DNA from: Thermoplasmatales archaeon I-plasma
Lineage (GTDB): Archaea > Thermoplasmatota > Thermoplasmata > Thermoplasmatales > GCA-001856825
DNA length: 64,000 nt
Assembly: GCA_001856825.1 (NCBI GenBank)
Contig: ATMD01000002.1
Coordinates: 186,004-250,003, forward strand
Reading direction: 5' to 3'
This document shows positions 8,332 through 16,471 of this stretch, piece after piece (position 1 is the first letter of the stretch; each line of letters starts with the position of its first letter). The notes below the pieces were generated by a model. That model was not told where the DNA came from, ran no database searches, and saw only the letters and a program-made list of their open reading frames with translations. The translations under genes and the position numbers were made by a program.

Positions 8332-9147
8332 TCAAGCATGTTTTTGATACCTGCCATTTCCTACAAATTTGATGAAACCCTTATCCCTCAAGACCTGCAG
8401 CTGCTGCCTGATTTTATCCCGGATGTGGAAGTTATTAGGGTACAGATTCCTCAGATTAGATTCCTGTGAATAGACATCCTGAAGAGTGAAAGAAGAGGGA
8501 AGCTTGTCTACTATGAGCGTGATTTCAGATCTCCAGCTTCTTTCACTAGGCGTTCCCTCCATTATGTTCTCGACATATTTCCACTTGGCCAAAACAGTCT
8601 CCTTTTCGGTGACTTTCCCTTCCTCTATGAAGGGGATTCTTCCCATATACGGTATTCTTTGCATGATTATCTCGTAACCCCGCCAGCCCTCCCTCCTGGC
8701 GTTGTTTGATAAAGGCTTCCTGGGTCTGATGCTACTTGGAGGAATAGAAAGTCTATGGATTAGTAATCCATCTCTGACCTCTTCCGCCTTTCGCTGATAG
8801 TGCAGGAGAATTAGAGACGGGAACATCCCGCTATCGAGTCTCCTTTGAGCAGCATCATAGCCTGACCCTACTATCTTCTTCGGGAAACCATTGTAAGGGA
8901 ATGACTTTGTGCTTTTGAGCTGAAATTCTTCCAGTTGTGTAGGGAATAAGATGAACTCCTGGTTGGAATGATCGCAAAAGAAATCATAAACTTCAGTATT
9001 GTTCCTATGCTGTTTCAATTGAGACCCGCACTTCGGGCAATATAGGTTATCCTTCGCCCATTTTTCGGTGACATTCCTCGCAATCTGTGAAGGACTCTTG
9101 TACTCTCTGAGAGCTTCAGAAAAATACGGAGACAGGTTCAGGTCCAC
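8332..9147 (-). CDS. DpnI-family restriction endonuclease, divergent
   Basis: A 271-residue protein that follows DpnI along its length: an N-terminal nuclease domain with YCPKC and DFFC zinc-ribbon remnants, the RKPLSNNARREGW segment, and a C-terminal winged helix with KIRQQLQVLRDKGFI. Classical DpnI cuts only GATC carrying N6-methyladenine. Three departures are visible: the fourth zinc cysteine is serine (S61), about ten residues are inserted between the zinc ribbon and the catalytic strand, and the catalytic (D/E)xK triad reads QLK (Q76, K78), as in some Mrr-type nucleases. It starts with GTG at 9147 and is followed by a methyltransferase gene. Fold assignment is strong; activity is uncertain. 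Confidence 0.85.
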   Translation of the reverse strand: MDLNLSPYFSEALREYKSPSQIARNVTEKWAKDNLYCPKCGSQLKQHRNNTEVYDFFCDHSNQEFILFPTQLEEFQLKSTKSFPYNGFPKKIVGSGYDAAQRRLDSGMFPSLILLHYQRKAEEVRDGLLIHRLSIPPSSIRPRKPLSNNARREGWRGYEIIMQRIPYMGRIPFIEEGKVTEKETVLAKWKYVENIMEGTPSERSWRSEITLIVDKLPSSFTLQDVYSQESNLRNLYPNNFHIRDKIRQQLQVLRDKGFIKFVGNGRYQKHA

Positions 9148-9193
9148 ACATTAAGAACCTACTATGATCTAAATGTTTACTTTTCTCAGGGGA

Positions 9194-9266
9194 CGCCGCT
9201 GATCGGGCTCGAACCGATGACCTCCCGGTTAACAGCCGGGTGCTCTACCAACTAAGCTACAGCGGC
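9194..9266 (-). tRNA. tRNA-Asn (GTT)
   Basis: On the minus strand the acceptor GCCGCTG pairs with CAGCGGC, followed by discriminator G (9194). The anticodon stem is CCCGG/CCGGG with loop CTGTTAA, giving anticodon GTT (plus-strand 9231-9233). The T loop reads TTCGAGC. There is no intron. Confidence 0.95.
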
Positions 9267-9384
9267 TAAAAGGCTTATGAGTCGCTGATAATAATATTTT
9301 CCGATAATCTTTTGTGTTCTTCGCAAGCCCAAAACATAGTAAAGTATTCATGCAAAATGGTTATCCTAAAATGAGGAGTAGTAG

Positions 9385-9897
9385 ATGACGGGAATGAGCA
9401 TTGAGAAATTTCTGTTGGATAACGGCAACATAAAGTTTGGCAAGTTTAAGCTTGCATCTGGGAAGGAATCTGATTATTATGTAGATGTAAAGAGTGCATT
9501 GCTGAACCCTCTCTTCCTTAAGGAAATATCGAAGAGAGCGGCACCTTTCATAACAGGGGAAAGAATAGCCTGCGTTGAGTTGGGCGCGGTTCCCCTCGGG
9601 GTAGGGGTCTCGCTCGAGACAGGCAAGGAACTTATCATCATCAGGAAGGAGAAGAAGGAACACGGACTTGAAAAACTCTTTGAGGGAAAGGTCGAGATGG
9701 GGGAAACAATAACGTTCGTAGAGGACGTGACAACAACAGGTGGAACAATACTGAAGGCAATAACCAAACTCAACGAGATGCACCTCAGGACTGACAGGGT
9801 TGTCGTAGTGGTTGACAGAAAGGAAGGGGCGAGAGAAGCTCTGGAATACGAAGGAGTCGAATTGATAAGTCTTGTAGATATAGACAAGCTTCGCTGA
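9385..9897 (+). CDS. pyrE: Orotate phosphoribosyltransferase
   Basis: A 170-residue type I phosphoribosyltransferase. The PRPP-binding motif VEDVTTTGGTIL lies at about 111-122, and the N terminus has the orotate PRTase pattern of FGKFKLASGKESDYYVD. It converts orotate and PRPP into OMP in UMP synthesis. The length is typical of short archaeal PyrE proteins. A GAGGAG ribosome-binding site lies just before the ATG at 9385. The next gene, an HTH regulator, follows after 43 bp but has its own TATA-like sequence. Confidence 0.92.
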   Translation: MTGMSIEKFLLDNGNIKFGKFKLASGKESDYYVDVKSALLNPLFLKEISKRAAPFITGERIACVELGAVPLGVGVSLETGKELIIIRKEKKEHGLEKLFEGKVEMGETITFVEDVTTTGGTILKAITKLNEMHLRTDRVVVVVDRKEGAREALEYEGVELISLVDIDKLR

Positions 9898-9904
9898 GTA
9901 AGTA

Positions 9905-9912
9905 TTTAAATA
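9905..9912 (+). promoter_or_regulatory. TATA box of the HTH regulator gene
   Basis: TTTAAATA about 32 nt before the GTG at 9941, just after the pyrE stop codon. It suggests the regulator has a promoter separate from pyrE, with a very short leader. Confidence 0.4.
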
Positions 9913-9940
9913 TTTGGTTTTTCTTATTCCTTGAGGACAA

Positions 9941-10888
9941 GTGATTGACAGAAGACAGGAAATAATAGGTTCAATCATGAGATTCGCGTCAAGGGGAGGT
10001 TATACCACTATCTGTGCAGACGAGAGTCTGTCCTATACATTCGACCTTATACTCAGGAACGACGAACACATAATAGTCATAAAGGTCATGAACAACGTTG
10101 GACTGCTGACAGAGGAGGCTTCCAGGTCTGTCATTGCAATCTCCAGATTCCTTGGGGCACATCCCCTGATAGTAGGCGTGAGCAACAGGGACGAGAGGAT
10201 AGAGGACGGCGTGGTTTACAGTAGGTACTCCCTTCCGATAATATCGCCTCAGACATTGGTTTCTTACCTCAAGGAAGGTGAAGAACCTACGGTAAGAGCT
10301 GGACCAGGCGGTTTCTACGTGGAAATAGATGCAGATAAACTGAAAAGGATCAGGGAACAGAGGTCTCTTTCATTAGGAGAGATTGCAAGTGCGATAGGTA
10401 CCACGAGAAGAACTGTTCTCATGTACCAGTCAGGAATGTCCGCTTCTATCGATATAGCGTTGAAGATGGAAGAATTCCTGGGCGAGGAGATAATGGAGTA
10501 CGTGTCATTCCTCTGGGACGTGCGGAGGGAGGAGTTCAAGGCAGGATTCAAGAAGATGAGGGAATTTGAAAGAATGGTGAACGAGGAAATCACGAGAAAG
10601 GGATTCGACATTTACCCTATCAGAAGGTCAATAGTTAATTTCCTTATGGAAGATTCAGAATCTTCGTACCTCGGTGGAATAGAGGAAGAAATGTCCAGGG
10701 TAGAGCGGAAAATTGAGTATCTGAGCGAGCTCACGCAGATGAGCAACAAGGATGGGATACTAATAGTCAGGAAAGAGGTTGAAAAACCTGAAAGATACAA
10801 GATTCCGATAATTTCGTATTCAGAACTTGAAAATATCCACGACAAGGACGAGCTGAAGGGAGTTATCAAGGAGAGAAGGAACAGTTGA
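9941..10888 (+). CDS. Archaeal XRE-type HTH transcriptional regulator
   Basis: A 315-residue protein matching the archaeal 'putative HTH-type transcriptional regulatory protein' family. The first 120 residues form an alpha/beta domain that looks nuclease- or sensor-like. A cro/XRE helix-turn-helix follows at about 130-185 (LKRIREQRSLSLGEIASAIG, then RRTVLMYQ). The C-terminal half is helical. Translation starts at GTG. The target and ligand are unknown. The downstream gene overlaps its stop codon, so the two are translationally coupled. Confidence 0.8.
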   Translation: MIDRRQEIIGSIMRFASRGGYTTICADESLSYTFDLILRNDEHIIVIKVMNNVGLLTEEASRSVIAISRFLGAHPLIVGVSNRDERIEDGVVYSRYSLPIISPQTLVSYLKEGEEPTVRAGPGGFYVEIDADKLKRIREQRSLSLGEIASAIGTTRRTVLMYQSGMSASIDIALKMEEFLGEEIMEYVSFLWDVRREEFKAGFKKMREFERMVNEEITRKGFDIYPIRRSIVNFLMEDSESSYLGGIEEEMSRVERKIEYLSELTQMSNKDGILIVRKEVEKPERYKIPIISYSELENIHDKDELKGVIKERRNS

Positions 10889-11559
10889 AAGCTGAATTCA
10901 ATGGGCAAGACCAAATTCTGCTGCTGGGAATAAACAAGGCGTTGAAGGATTCAGGCAAGCTCGTTGAACAGGTCATCAATTCAGGCACCTTCGAAACAAT
11001 CATGCTTTCAATAACAGACGAGGAGGTCCAGGGGCTCAGGGAATACATAAAGAACCCGGTAGAAGTTGAGATGGATGACCTGGAGATAATATACGAATAC
11101 TTCATGAAGAAATTCGGTGAGACTTCGATACCCCCAGAGGCCTACATAACGGCAATAAAGGAGGCAGACAAGAAAGTTATGGACGTGATAGGTATAGACA
11201 TTCCTTCTGGCGTGTATGAGGACATATTTGTAGATAACGTTCAGCTTTCAGACCTGCTACTGCTGAGCCTCAGGAGAAGGAGGCTACTGAAGAGGAGATG
11301 GAATCTATCAGACCCGGAATCATTCGCGTGCGAATGGGATTCCTACCTCAACAAGGGAGGCTACATGAAGGTGGAGAAGGAGAGGGCAAAGCACATGGCT
11401 GCTGAGATAGCAAGCAAGAAGAAGGGAAACACCCTGGTAATAGTGGAAACGGAAAGATTTGATGATCTAGTCAACGATCTGAGTAATGCTCTCCAAGGAT
11501 ATAGACTTCAGAAGAGCGAGGAAGTGAAGAAGGCGGCTTGGTCAAGAAGACCCTTCTGA
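10885..11559 (+). CDS. Uncharacterised protein coupled to the HTH regulator
   Basis: A 224-residue acidic, helical protein starting with TTG at 10885 inside the last codons of the HTH gene. The C-terminal part (YMKVEKERAKHMAAEI followed by a LVIVETERFDDL strand) loosely recalls the end of TraB/PrgY-type proteins, but the match is too weak to use. Coupling suggests that it works with the regulator. Its 3' end overlaps the convergent rlmE gene by 89 bp, an unusually long tail-to-tail overlap. Confidence 0.6.
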   Translation: MKAEFNGQDQILLLGINKALKDSGKLVEQVINSGTFETIMLSITDEEVQGLREYIKNPVEVEMDDLEIIYEYFMKKFGETSIPPEAYITAIKEADKKVMDVIGIDIPSGVYEDIFVDNVQLSDLLLLSLRRRRLLKRRWNLSDPESFACEWDSYLNKGGYMKVEKERAKHMAAEIASKKKGNTLVIVETERFDDLVNDLSNALQGYRLQKSEEVKKAAWSRRPF

Positions 11560-12067
11560 AATGCTTCTTGAACTCTGCCCTCAGCTCGTCCGTGAGATCG
11601 CCCTGTAGCGACTTGACCAGGGCTTTCCCGTCCCTATCAAGTACATGCTCGCATATTTCCAGCACCCTCTTTGCAATGAAATAAGAATTCGCCTGATCCC
11701 TGGACCTGTCTCCACTTGTGTGCATCAGTATGTCGGAGAGCACAAGGTCAAAACCATCAGGAGACAGCTTAAGCACTCTTGACCATATGTCCTTCTCGAA
11801 AATATCACCCTTGATGAAGTAAACGTTATCTATATTCCTCATGGGGATCATGTCTAGGGCTACCTTCAGTCCTTCCTCGTTTACCATGGATGAGTACTGG
11901 CTCCACCCTCCGGGAGATGCCCCCAGGTCCAGTATCCTCATGCCTCTCTTTATTATGAAAAATTTCTCGTCCATCTGCTTGAGCTTGTAGACGGCCCTGC
12001 TCCTGAACCCCTCCTCCTTTGCTCTCTTGTAGTACGCTTCGGATCTTCGCCTCTGAATCCAGGACAT
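11471..12067 (-). CDS. rlmE: RrmJ/FtsJ-type rRNA 2'-O-ribose methyltransferase
   Basis: A 198-residue AdoMet-dependent RNA methyltransferase. It has the K-D-K-E tetrad of RrmJ: K in SRAVYKL, D in LSDILMHTSG, K in ALVKSLQG and E in SSEVYIL. The AdoMet motif is LDLGASPGGWSQY. RrmJ methylates the 2'-OH of a uridine in the 23S rRNA A loop (U2552 in E. coli); archaeal homologues are expected to act on rRNA as well. The gene overlaps the convergent upstream gene by 89 bp and is followed by gcvH in the opposite genomic direction of travel, 7 bp away. Confidence 0.92.
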   Translation of the reverse strand: MSWIQRRRSEAYYKRAKEEGFRSRAVYKLKQMDEKFFIIKRGMRILDLGASPGGWSQYSSMVNEEGLKVALDMIPMRNIDNVYFIKGDIFEKDIWSRVLKLSPDGFDLVLSDILMHTSGDRSRDQANSYFIAKRVLEICEHVLDRDGKALVKSLQGDLTDELRAEFKKHFRRVFLTKPPSSLPRSSEVYILGEHYSDR

Positions 12068-12074
12068 CTGAACT

Positions 12075-12449
12075 TTACTTTGTTATCTTCTCGTAAGCAT
12101 CCTTGTTCATCAGGCGACTTACCTCTGATGGATTGCTCATCTTGAGTTTGACTATCCAGGCATCGTATGGGTTCTTGTTGATTTCCTCTGGTGTTTTCTC
12201 GAGCGCCTTGTTAACTTCAATTACCTTGCCCGTGATGGGGGAATAAAAATCCTCTGCCGACTTTACGCTTTCCACTGTTCCGACTATCTCTCCAGCCTTT
12301 ATGGTGGCCCCAATCTTCGGAAGGTCAACATAAACTATATCAGACATCTGATTCTGGGCGAAGTCAGTTATGCCTATGGATGCCACATCACCGTCAACCT
12401 TCAGCCACTCGTGCGTTTTTGTATAGAATAGACCGTCCTTCACGATCAT
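12075..12449 (-). CDS. gcvH: Glycine cleavage system H protein
   Basis: A 124-residue lipoyl-carrier protein. The lipoylated lysine lies in ESVKSAEDFYSP, and the pattern FYTKTHEWLKV at the start is typical of GcvH. It shuttles the aminomethyl group between the P, T and L proteins of the glycine cleavage system, none of which is in the window. The frame can be extended 25 residues upstream, but the ATG at 12449 matches the family start and the extension would overlap the divergent thpR gene. RlmE follows on the same strand after 7 bp. Confidence 0.93.
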   Translation of the reverse strand: MIVKDGLFYTKTHEWLKVDGDVASIGITDFAQNQMSDIVYVDLPKIGATIKAGEIVGTVESVKSAEDFYSPITGKVIEVNKALEKTPEEINKNPYDAWIVKLKMSNPSEVSRLMNKDAYEKITK

Positions 12450-12505
12450 AGTTCTGGGATGCAATGGAAGGCAAAAAGTTTTGCGGATGTTTTCATTGAA
12501 AGTTA

Positions 12506-13015
12506 GTGAGAAGCTTCGTTGCAATTAGTCTTCCGCAAAACGATCTCCTGGCTGGAGTCATTTCAGAAAACAAGAATATGGGTAAAAAAGTGGAAGGGAG
12601 GAATCTACATCTTACGCTCAAGTTCCTGGGGGAAATCAGTGATTCGGATAAGATAGCGGATAGCCTAGATGAAATAAGGTTTCAGAAATTTACATTGACG
12701 CTAAAGGGCCTTGGGGCATTTCCTTCTCAACACAATGGAAGGGTCCTTTTCGTAAGGGCCTTTCCAGAGGACCTACTGAGTGAGCTGGCTGGAGAAGTAG
12801 ATTCTAGAACAAGAGGTATACCATTGGACCATCCTTTCACTCCTCACATAACACTCCTTAGGACTAAGGAAAGAAGGGATTTCAGCGGCGTGATTGAAAA
12901 ATATGGTCAAACTGTCTTCATGGTGCAAGATGTTTCTTCCTTCTGCCTTTATGAGTCGAAGCTCACATCAAATGGCCCGATATACAGGGAAATACGAAGA
13001 TATCAGCTGATGTAG
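12506..13015 (+). CDS. thpR: RNA 2',3'-cyclic phosphodiesterase
   Basis: A 169-residue 2H phosphoesterase with both HxTx motifs, HLTLKFLG near residue 35 and HITLLR near 115. Enzymes of this LigT/ThpR family open 2',3'-cyclic phosphates at RNA ends and can ligate tRNA halves in vitro. Translation starts at GTG (12506). The gene is divergent from gcvH, with only about 56 bp between starts, and its end overlaps the convergent small gene at 13003-13266 by 13 bp. Confidence 0.9.
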   Translation: MRSFVAISLPQNDLLAGVISENKNMGKKVEGRNLHLTLKFLGEISDSDKIADSLDEIRFQKFTLTLKGLGAFPSQHNGRVLFVRAFPEDLLSELAGEVDSRTRGIPLDHPFTPHITLLRTKERRDFSGVIEKYGQTVFMVQDVSSFCLYESKLTSNGPIYREIRRYQLM

Positions 13016-13266
13016 TTAAGGTTCCCCTTGTCGTTATTCTCCTTTTCCTCTTTCTGTACTATGACGTCAATGTACAGTATCGTACTGACAGGGATGATTC
13101 TCAGTTTTTCATTCTTATTGTCCCCTATGTTCAGTAGTATTGCTGATTCCTCTCCCATCGTCAGGAAGCCTTCGAGGGTCCCTTCAGATATTATGTTCTC
13201 TTCTGTCGAACTGGCCGAAGCTATTCTGTACTTCGATCCCTTTGTAAGATGAGTCATCATTGTCAT
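13003..13266 (-). CDS. Small beta-rich protein, possibly Sm-like
   Basis: An 87-residue protein whose core alternates short strands (GTLEGFLTMG, SAILLNIG, KLRIIPVSTILYIDVI), followed by a charged tail. The order of strands would fit an Sm-like or other small beta-barrel, but no diagnostic Sm motif is present. It starts 2 bp after the stop of the winged-helix gene on the same strand, so the pair is an operon. The function is unknown. Confidence 0.55.
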   Translation of the reverse strand: MTMMTHLTKGSKYRIASASSTEENIISEGTLEGFLTMGEESAILLNIGDNKNEKLRIIPVSTILYIDVIVQKEEKENNDKGNLNYIS

Positions 13267-13267
13267 T

Positions 13268-13690
13268 TCACTCTACCATTGCCTGAATGTTTTCCACTCT
13301 CTTCCTGTAGTTGTCCATCGCCATCTTCACATTCGACTCCACGAAATTCCAGGCAAGTGAAAACGAATTGTAACGCATGACATATCCTTTTTCCTTTCCA
13401 AGTTGAACCTCCTGGATGATATCCAAACCCTTCAGTCTGTTGAGATGCCTGTACAACGTAGGCTTTGTTGTGGCAAGATATGTCAAAAGTTCGTTCACAG
13501 GCCATGTCTTATCAGCCCTCATGAGAAACACCTCCTTGAACAGTCTGAACGGAACGCTTTCCTTCACAATTTCTAGATTAAATTCCCCCCTTTCTTCCAA
13601 GTAGCCTATGTCAAATAGAAATTCAGACAATAGCCTATCTATATCGTTGCTGACTGAGGGATTCTTGAGTTTGACCTGGAGCTCAAACAT
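13268..13690 (-). CDS. Winged-helix transcriptional regulator
   Basis: A 140-residue protein with a winged-helix core at about 60-105. WPVNELLTYLATTKPTLYRHLNRLKGLDII reads, in two parts, as the support helix plus recognition helix, followed by a wing (LGKEKGYVMRY). It resembles ArsR/MarR-like archaeal regulators. The partner gene downstream is immediately adjacent (1 bp gap). The ligand and regulon are not visible. Confidence 0.7.
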   Translation of the reverse strand: MFELQVKLKNPSVSNDIDRLLSEFLFDIGYLEERGEFNLEIVKESVPFRLFKEVFLMRADKTWPVNELLTYLATTKPTLYRHLNRLKGLDIIQEVQLGKEKGYVMRYNSFSLAWNFVESNVKMAMDNYRKRVENIQAMVE

Positions 13691-13792
13691 GGAAGCTCTA
13701 TCTTCTTTACACTCTTAGTTTTTTCTTGGGACCGAATATATACATAATCAGTCAGATTCGTCAATTCCGGTATCACCAATTACATAATTCTT

Positions 13793-13799
13793 ATATAAC
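13793..13799 (+). promoter_or_regulatory. TATA box of the DUF1611/PP-loop operon
   Basis: TATATAA about 28 nt before a GAGGAGG ribosome-binding site (13826-13832) that precedes the TTG start at 13844. This transcript has a leader with a true Shine-Dalgarno site, unlike most genes in this window. Confidence 0.4.
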
Positions 13800-13843
13800 T
13801 CGTTTCTCTTTCACACTTGACCTCTGAGGAGGATTAGTTAAAT

Positions 13844-14053
13844 TTGACTGAAGGAGAAAGTGAAGATTCGGACCCAGGCGGCACGTCCGTTTTACGTGTC
13901 ACTTGTATAGAGTACATGTTCGGTCCCAGAAATGTTTTTAATGCATCGGATGGACTGAACATAGTGAGCATTGTTGAAGGAAAGGCAGCGCATACAGGAA
14001 ATATTGGAAATGTGGGCCTCTTCGCTGCTGGGACTGCAGGAGTGGTTTTATGA
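13844..14053 (+). CDS. Small protein leading the DUF1611/PP-loop operon
   Basis: A 69-residue protein starting with TTG after a good Shine-Dalgarno site (GAGGAGG at 13826-13832). Its stop overlaps the ATG of the DUF1611 gene (ATGA at 14050-14053), which is strong evidence that it is translated. The sequence is glycine-rich towards the end (GNIGNVGLFAAGTAGVVL). I do not recognise a family. The arrangement suggests a subunit or accessory factor for the next two enzymes. Confidence 0.55.
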   Translation: MTEGESEDSDPGGTSVLRVTCIEYMFGPRNVFNASDGLNIVSIVEGKAAHTGNIGNVGLFAAGTAGVVL

Positions 14054-15114
14054 GCGAAATGGACAGGGCAGTAATACTGGCAGAGAAGGTATTCTCGTCG
14101 ACATATGGAAAAACAGCACACGGATTGGTAAGATTTTCTTCCAAGTACAAGATCGTTGCAGTAATAGATTCACAGCTGGTTGGAATGGATGCCGGGGAAT
14201 ATCTGGAAGGAAGAAACAAAGGGATACCTATCGTAGCATCACTGGAAGATTCCCTAAAATACAAGCCGAAGTATCTCATAATAGGGGCAGCCACAGACGG
14301 AGGAGTGTTACCTCCCGAGTACAGGGAGATAGTAAAGAGCGCGATAGTGAGAGGTCTGGGCATTGTGAACGGCCTCCATGATTTCATTTCAGACGATCCC
14401 GAGCTCTACGGTTTGGCACAGGAGAACAACGTAGAGATCATAGATGTAAGGAAGATATTCAGGGACAGGAAAATTCCATTCACAGGAGAGATTGAAAAGG
14501 TCAAGTCGTTCAAGGTAGCAGTACTCGGAACGGATAGCGCTATCGGGAAGAGGACAACCACCATAATGCTCATGAAAGAGTTGCAGAGGAGGGGACATAC
14601 GGCAGAGATGATAGGAACCGGCCAGACTTCGTGGATGCAGGGCATAGAACATACTGCAGTTATAGACGCAACAGTCAACGACTTCGTAGCTGGGGCTATA
14701 GAAAACGAGGTAGTGGAGGCCTGGAGAAAGAGTAACCCAGATTTCATATTGCTTGAAGGGCAGGGTTCAGTAGTCCATCCAGCCTATCCGGGCAGCTTTG
14801 AGATCATTGCGGCTGGAAGGCCAGATGCCATCATTCTGCAGGACGCGCCTGGAAGAAAATTCCTCGACGGATTCGAGCATTATCCGATGCCAGATCCCGG
14901 GAAGGTAATAAAGATACTCGAGTTGCTGTCTGGCAAGAAGGTAATCGCTATTACAATAAACACGCAGAATCTGACTGCTCAGGAAGCTCTCCATGCGTCC
15001 CAGGAATACGAGTCTAAATATCACATACCTGCGATTATCCCGATGCTAGACATTGAAAGACTAGGAGAATTGGTGGCTGATTGTGCAAGCCAAAGGCAAA
15101 TTATTGTCGATTGA
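14050..15114 (+). CDS. DUF1611 (DgcN-like) P-loop protein
   Basis: A 354-residue protein of the DUF1611 family. The N-terminal half is Rossmann-like (YLIIGAATDGGVLPPEY), and the C-terminal half carries the variant P-loop GTDSAIGKRTTT near 158-170, followed by GTGQTSWMQG and LEGQGSVVHPAYPGS, all typical of the family. A characterised bacterial member, DgcN, N-acetylates D-glutamate as part of its conversion to L-glutamate; whether this archaeal protein does the same is unknown. It is coupled to the 69-residue gene upstream, and the PP-loop gene starts inside its 3' end. Confidence 0.8.
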   Translation: MSEMDRAVILAEKVFSSTYGKTAHGLVRFSSKYKIVAVIDSQLVGMDAGEYLEGRNKGIPIVASLEDSLKYKPKYLIIGAATDGGVLPPEYREIVKSAIVRGLGIVNGLHDFISDDPELYGLAQENNVEIIDVRKIFRDRKIPFTGEIEKVKSFKVAVLGTDSAIGKRTTTIMLMKELQRRGHTAEMIGTGQTSWMQGIEHTAVIDATVNDFVAGAIENEVVEAWRKSNPDFILLEGQGSVVHPAYPGSFEIIAAGRPDAIILQDAPGRKFLDGFEHYPMPDPGKVIKILELLSGKKVIAITINTQNLTAQEALHASQEYESKYHIPAIIPMLDIERLGELVADCASQRQIIVD

Positions 15115-16471
15115 GAAAATAAGATCGAAGGAACCTGAGATCAAGGGCGATCTTATCTCGATGAAGTATCAGGTGGATGGGGAAGAGGTCCAGCTGGCAT
15201 ACAGTTACGACTTCCCTGTATCTATGGACAGGCAGGACCTGAGGCTGCTTTCCCTCATCCCTCTTGTTAACTACTCCCTATTCACTGAGGAGATAGAGGC
15301 TGACTTCCCGATAACTAAGCAGGACTATGACTTCATCAAGAAGATGATGGTCATCAACAGCAGGGAGATCTACGTGAACAAGCTGCTTAAGAGAAAGGAA
15401 TTTTTCAGGGAAGAATACATTCCGAAGACACCGAGCGATGAGGAGGCAAGTTATTCCCCCAGGATCAACATAGACCTGGAACAGAACACTAGAAGTCCAT
15501 ACGTCAACGATGGAAAAGGATCGGTCGCAATAATGTCAAGCGGAGGAAAGGACAGCCTTCTGACATACGGTATAATGAAGGAAGTTGGAGCAAACGTATA
15601 CCCGATATTCGTCAACGAGTCAGGCGGTCACTGGAAAACTGCACGGGTAGCTTACGATTACTTTCAGGCCAACCACGAGAACACACTCAGAATCTGGACG
15701 ACGGTCGACAGATTCTACAGAAAGATGGACTCAAAGATCAAGGCACTCAACGATAAGGCACTAACAATGTGGTCCGATACGTATCCAATACGACTATTCA
15801 TCTTCCCAGTTTACATTTTCTCTTCTCTTCCTTACTTCCTGAAGTATGGAATATCCGGAGTGATGAAGGGGGATGAATTCGACGACCCCAGGTCTTTCGT
15901 GCCTGAATATGGTATAAATCATTACTACGGTATTTACGATCAGACTCAATCTTTTGATCTCGCGCTCAACAGTTATTTTGAGAGTATAGGATATGGTCTG
16001 AAATTCTATTCAGCGCTCAGGAGCATAACTGGTCTGGTTGAGGAGAACATTCTATTCAACAGATATCCAGAACTTGCAAGGCTTCAGAGATCGTGTCACA
16101 GTTGTCATGAGGAGAACGGTCAGATAATACCTTGCGGAAGGTGCACAAAGTGCGATGGCATCCTGCTCTTCCTTACCGCGAATTCAATAGACCCCAGGAT
16201 CATAAACTACAAGGAGCAGGATATTGCTGACTTTCAGAAAACATATCATGAAAGATTGTTCAGACTTGACAGGGATGAGCTTGACCATTCAAAATTCCTC
16301 ATATCCAAGGGGGAATACGGTAAGTTCAATGAACACGTGGAAAAGATTCATGAGGATAGCGAGTTCAGTAACCTCCAGCTAATAGACGAAAGGTGGAGAG
16401 ATAAGATAGTGGGCATACTTAAGGAATATACTAAGGGTTTTACCCACCTGGAAAATGGCGAATGGACTTAG
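15083..16471 (+). CDS. PP-loop ATPase with zinc-binding cysteines
   Basis: A 462-residue enzyme with a PP-loop, SSGGKDSLLTYG near residue 150, which adenylates a substrate. A later cluster, CHSCHEENGQIIPCGRCTKC near 345-364, is likely a structural zinc site as in QueC-type enzymes. The first 130 residues are a separate alpha/beta domain. The frame begins 32 bp inside the DUF1611 gene, so the two proteins are co-translated and probably work in one pathway. The PP-loop glutamate epimerase MurL and QueC are possible distant relatives; neither is assigned. Confidence 0.75.
   Translation: MQAKGKLLSIEKIRSKEPEIKGDLISMKYQVDGEEVQLAYSYDFPVSMDRQDLRLLSLIPLVNYSLFTEEIEADFPITKQDYDFIKKMMVINSREIYVNKLLKRKEFFREEYIPKTPSDEEASYSPRINIDLEQNTRSPYVNDGKGSVAIMSSGGKDSLLTYGIMKEVGANVYPIFVNESGGHWKTARVAYDYFQANHENTLRIWTTVDRFYRKMDSKIKALNDKALTMWSDTYPIRLFIFPVYIFSSLPYFLKYGISGVMKGDEFDDPRSFVPEYGINHYYGIYDQTQSFDLALNSYFESIGYGLKFYSALRSITGLVEENILFNRYPELARLQRSCHSCHEENGQIIPCGRCTKCDGILLFLTANSIDPRIINYKEQDIADFQKTYHERLFRLDRDELDHSKFLISKGEYGKFNEHVEKIHEDSEFSNLQLIDERWRDKIVGILKEYTKGFTHLENGEWT

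Noticed and set aside
7146-9147. GATC depletion as evidence that the DpnI-like/methylase pair targets GATC.
   Set aside because: GATC occurs many times across the window, including in coding genes, so no avoidance is visible. The target cannot be inferred from base composition.
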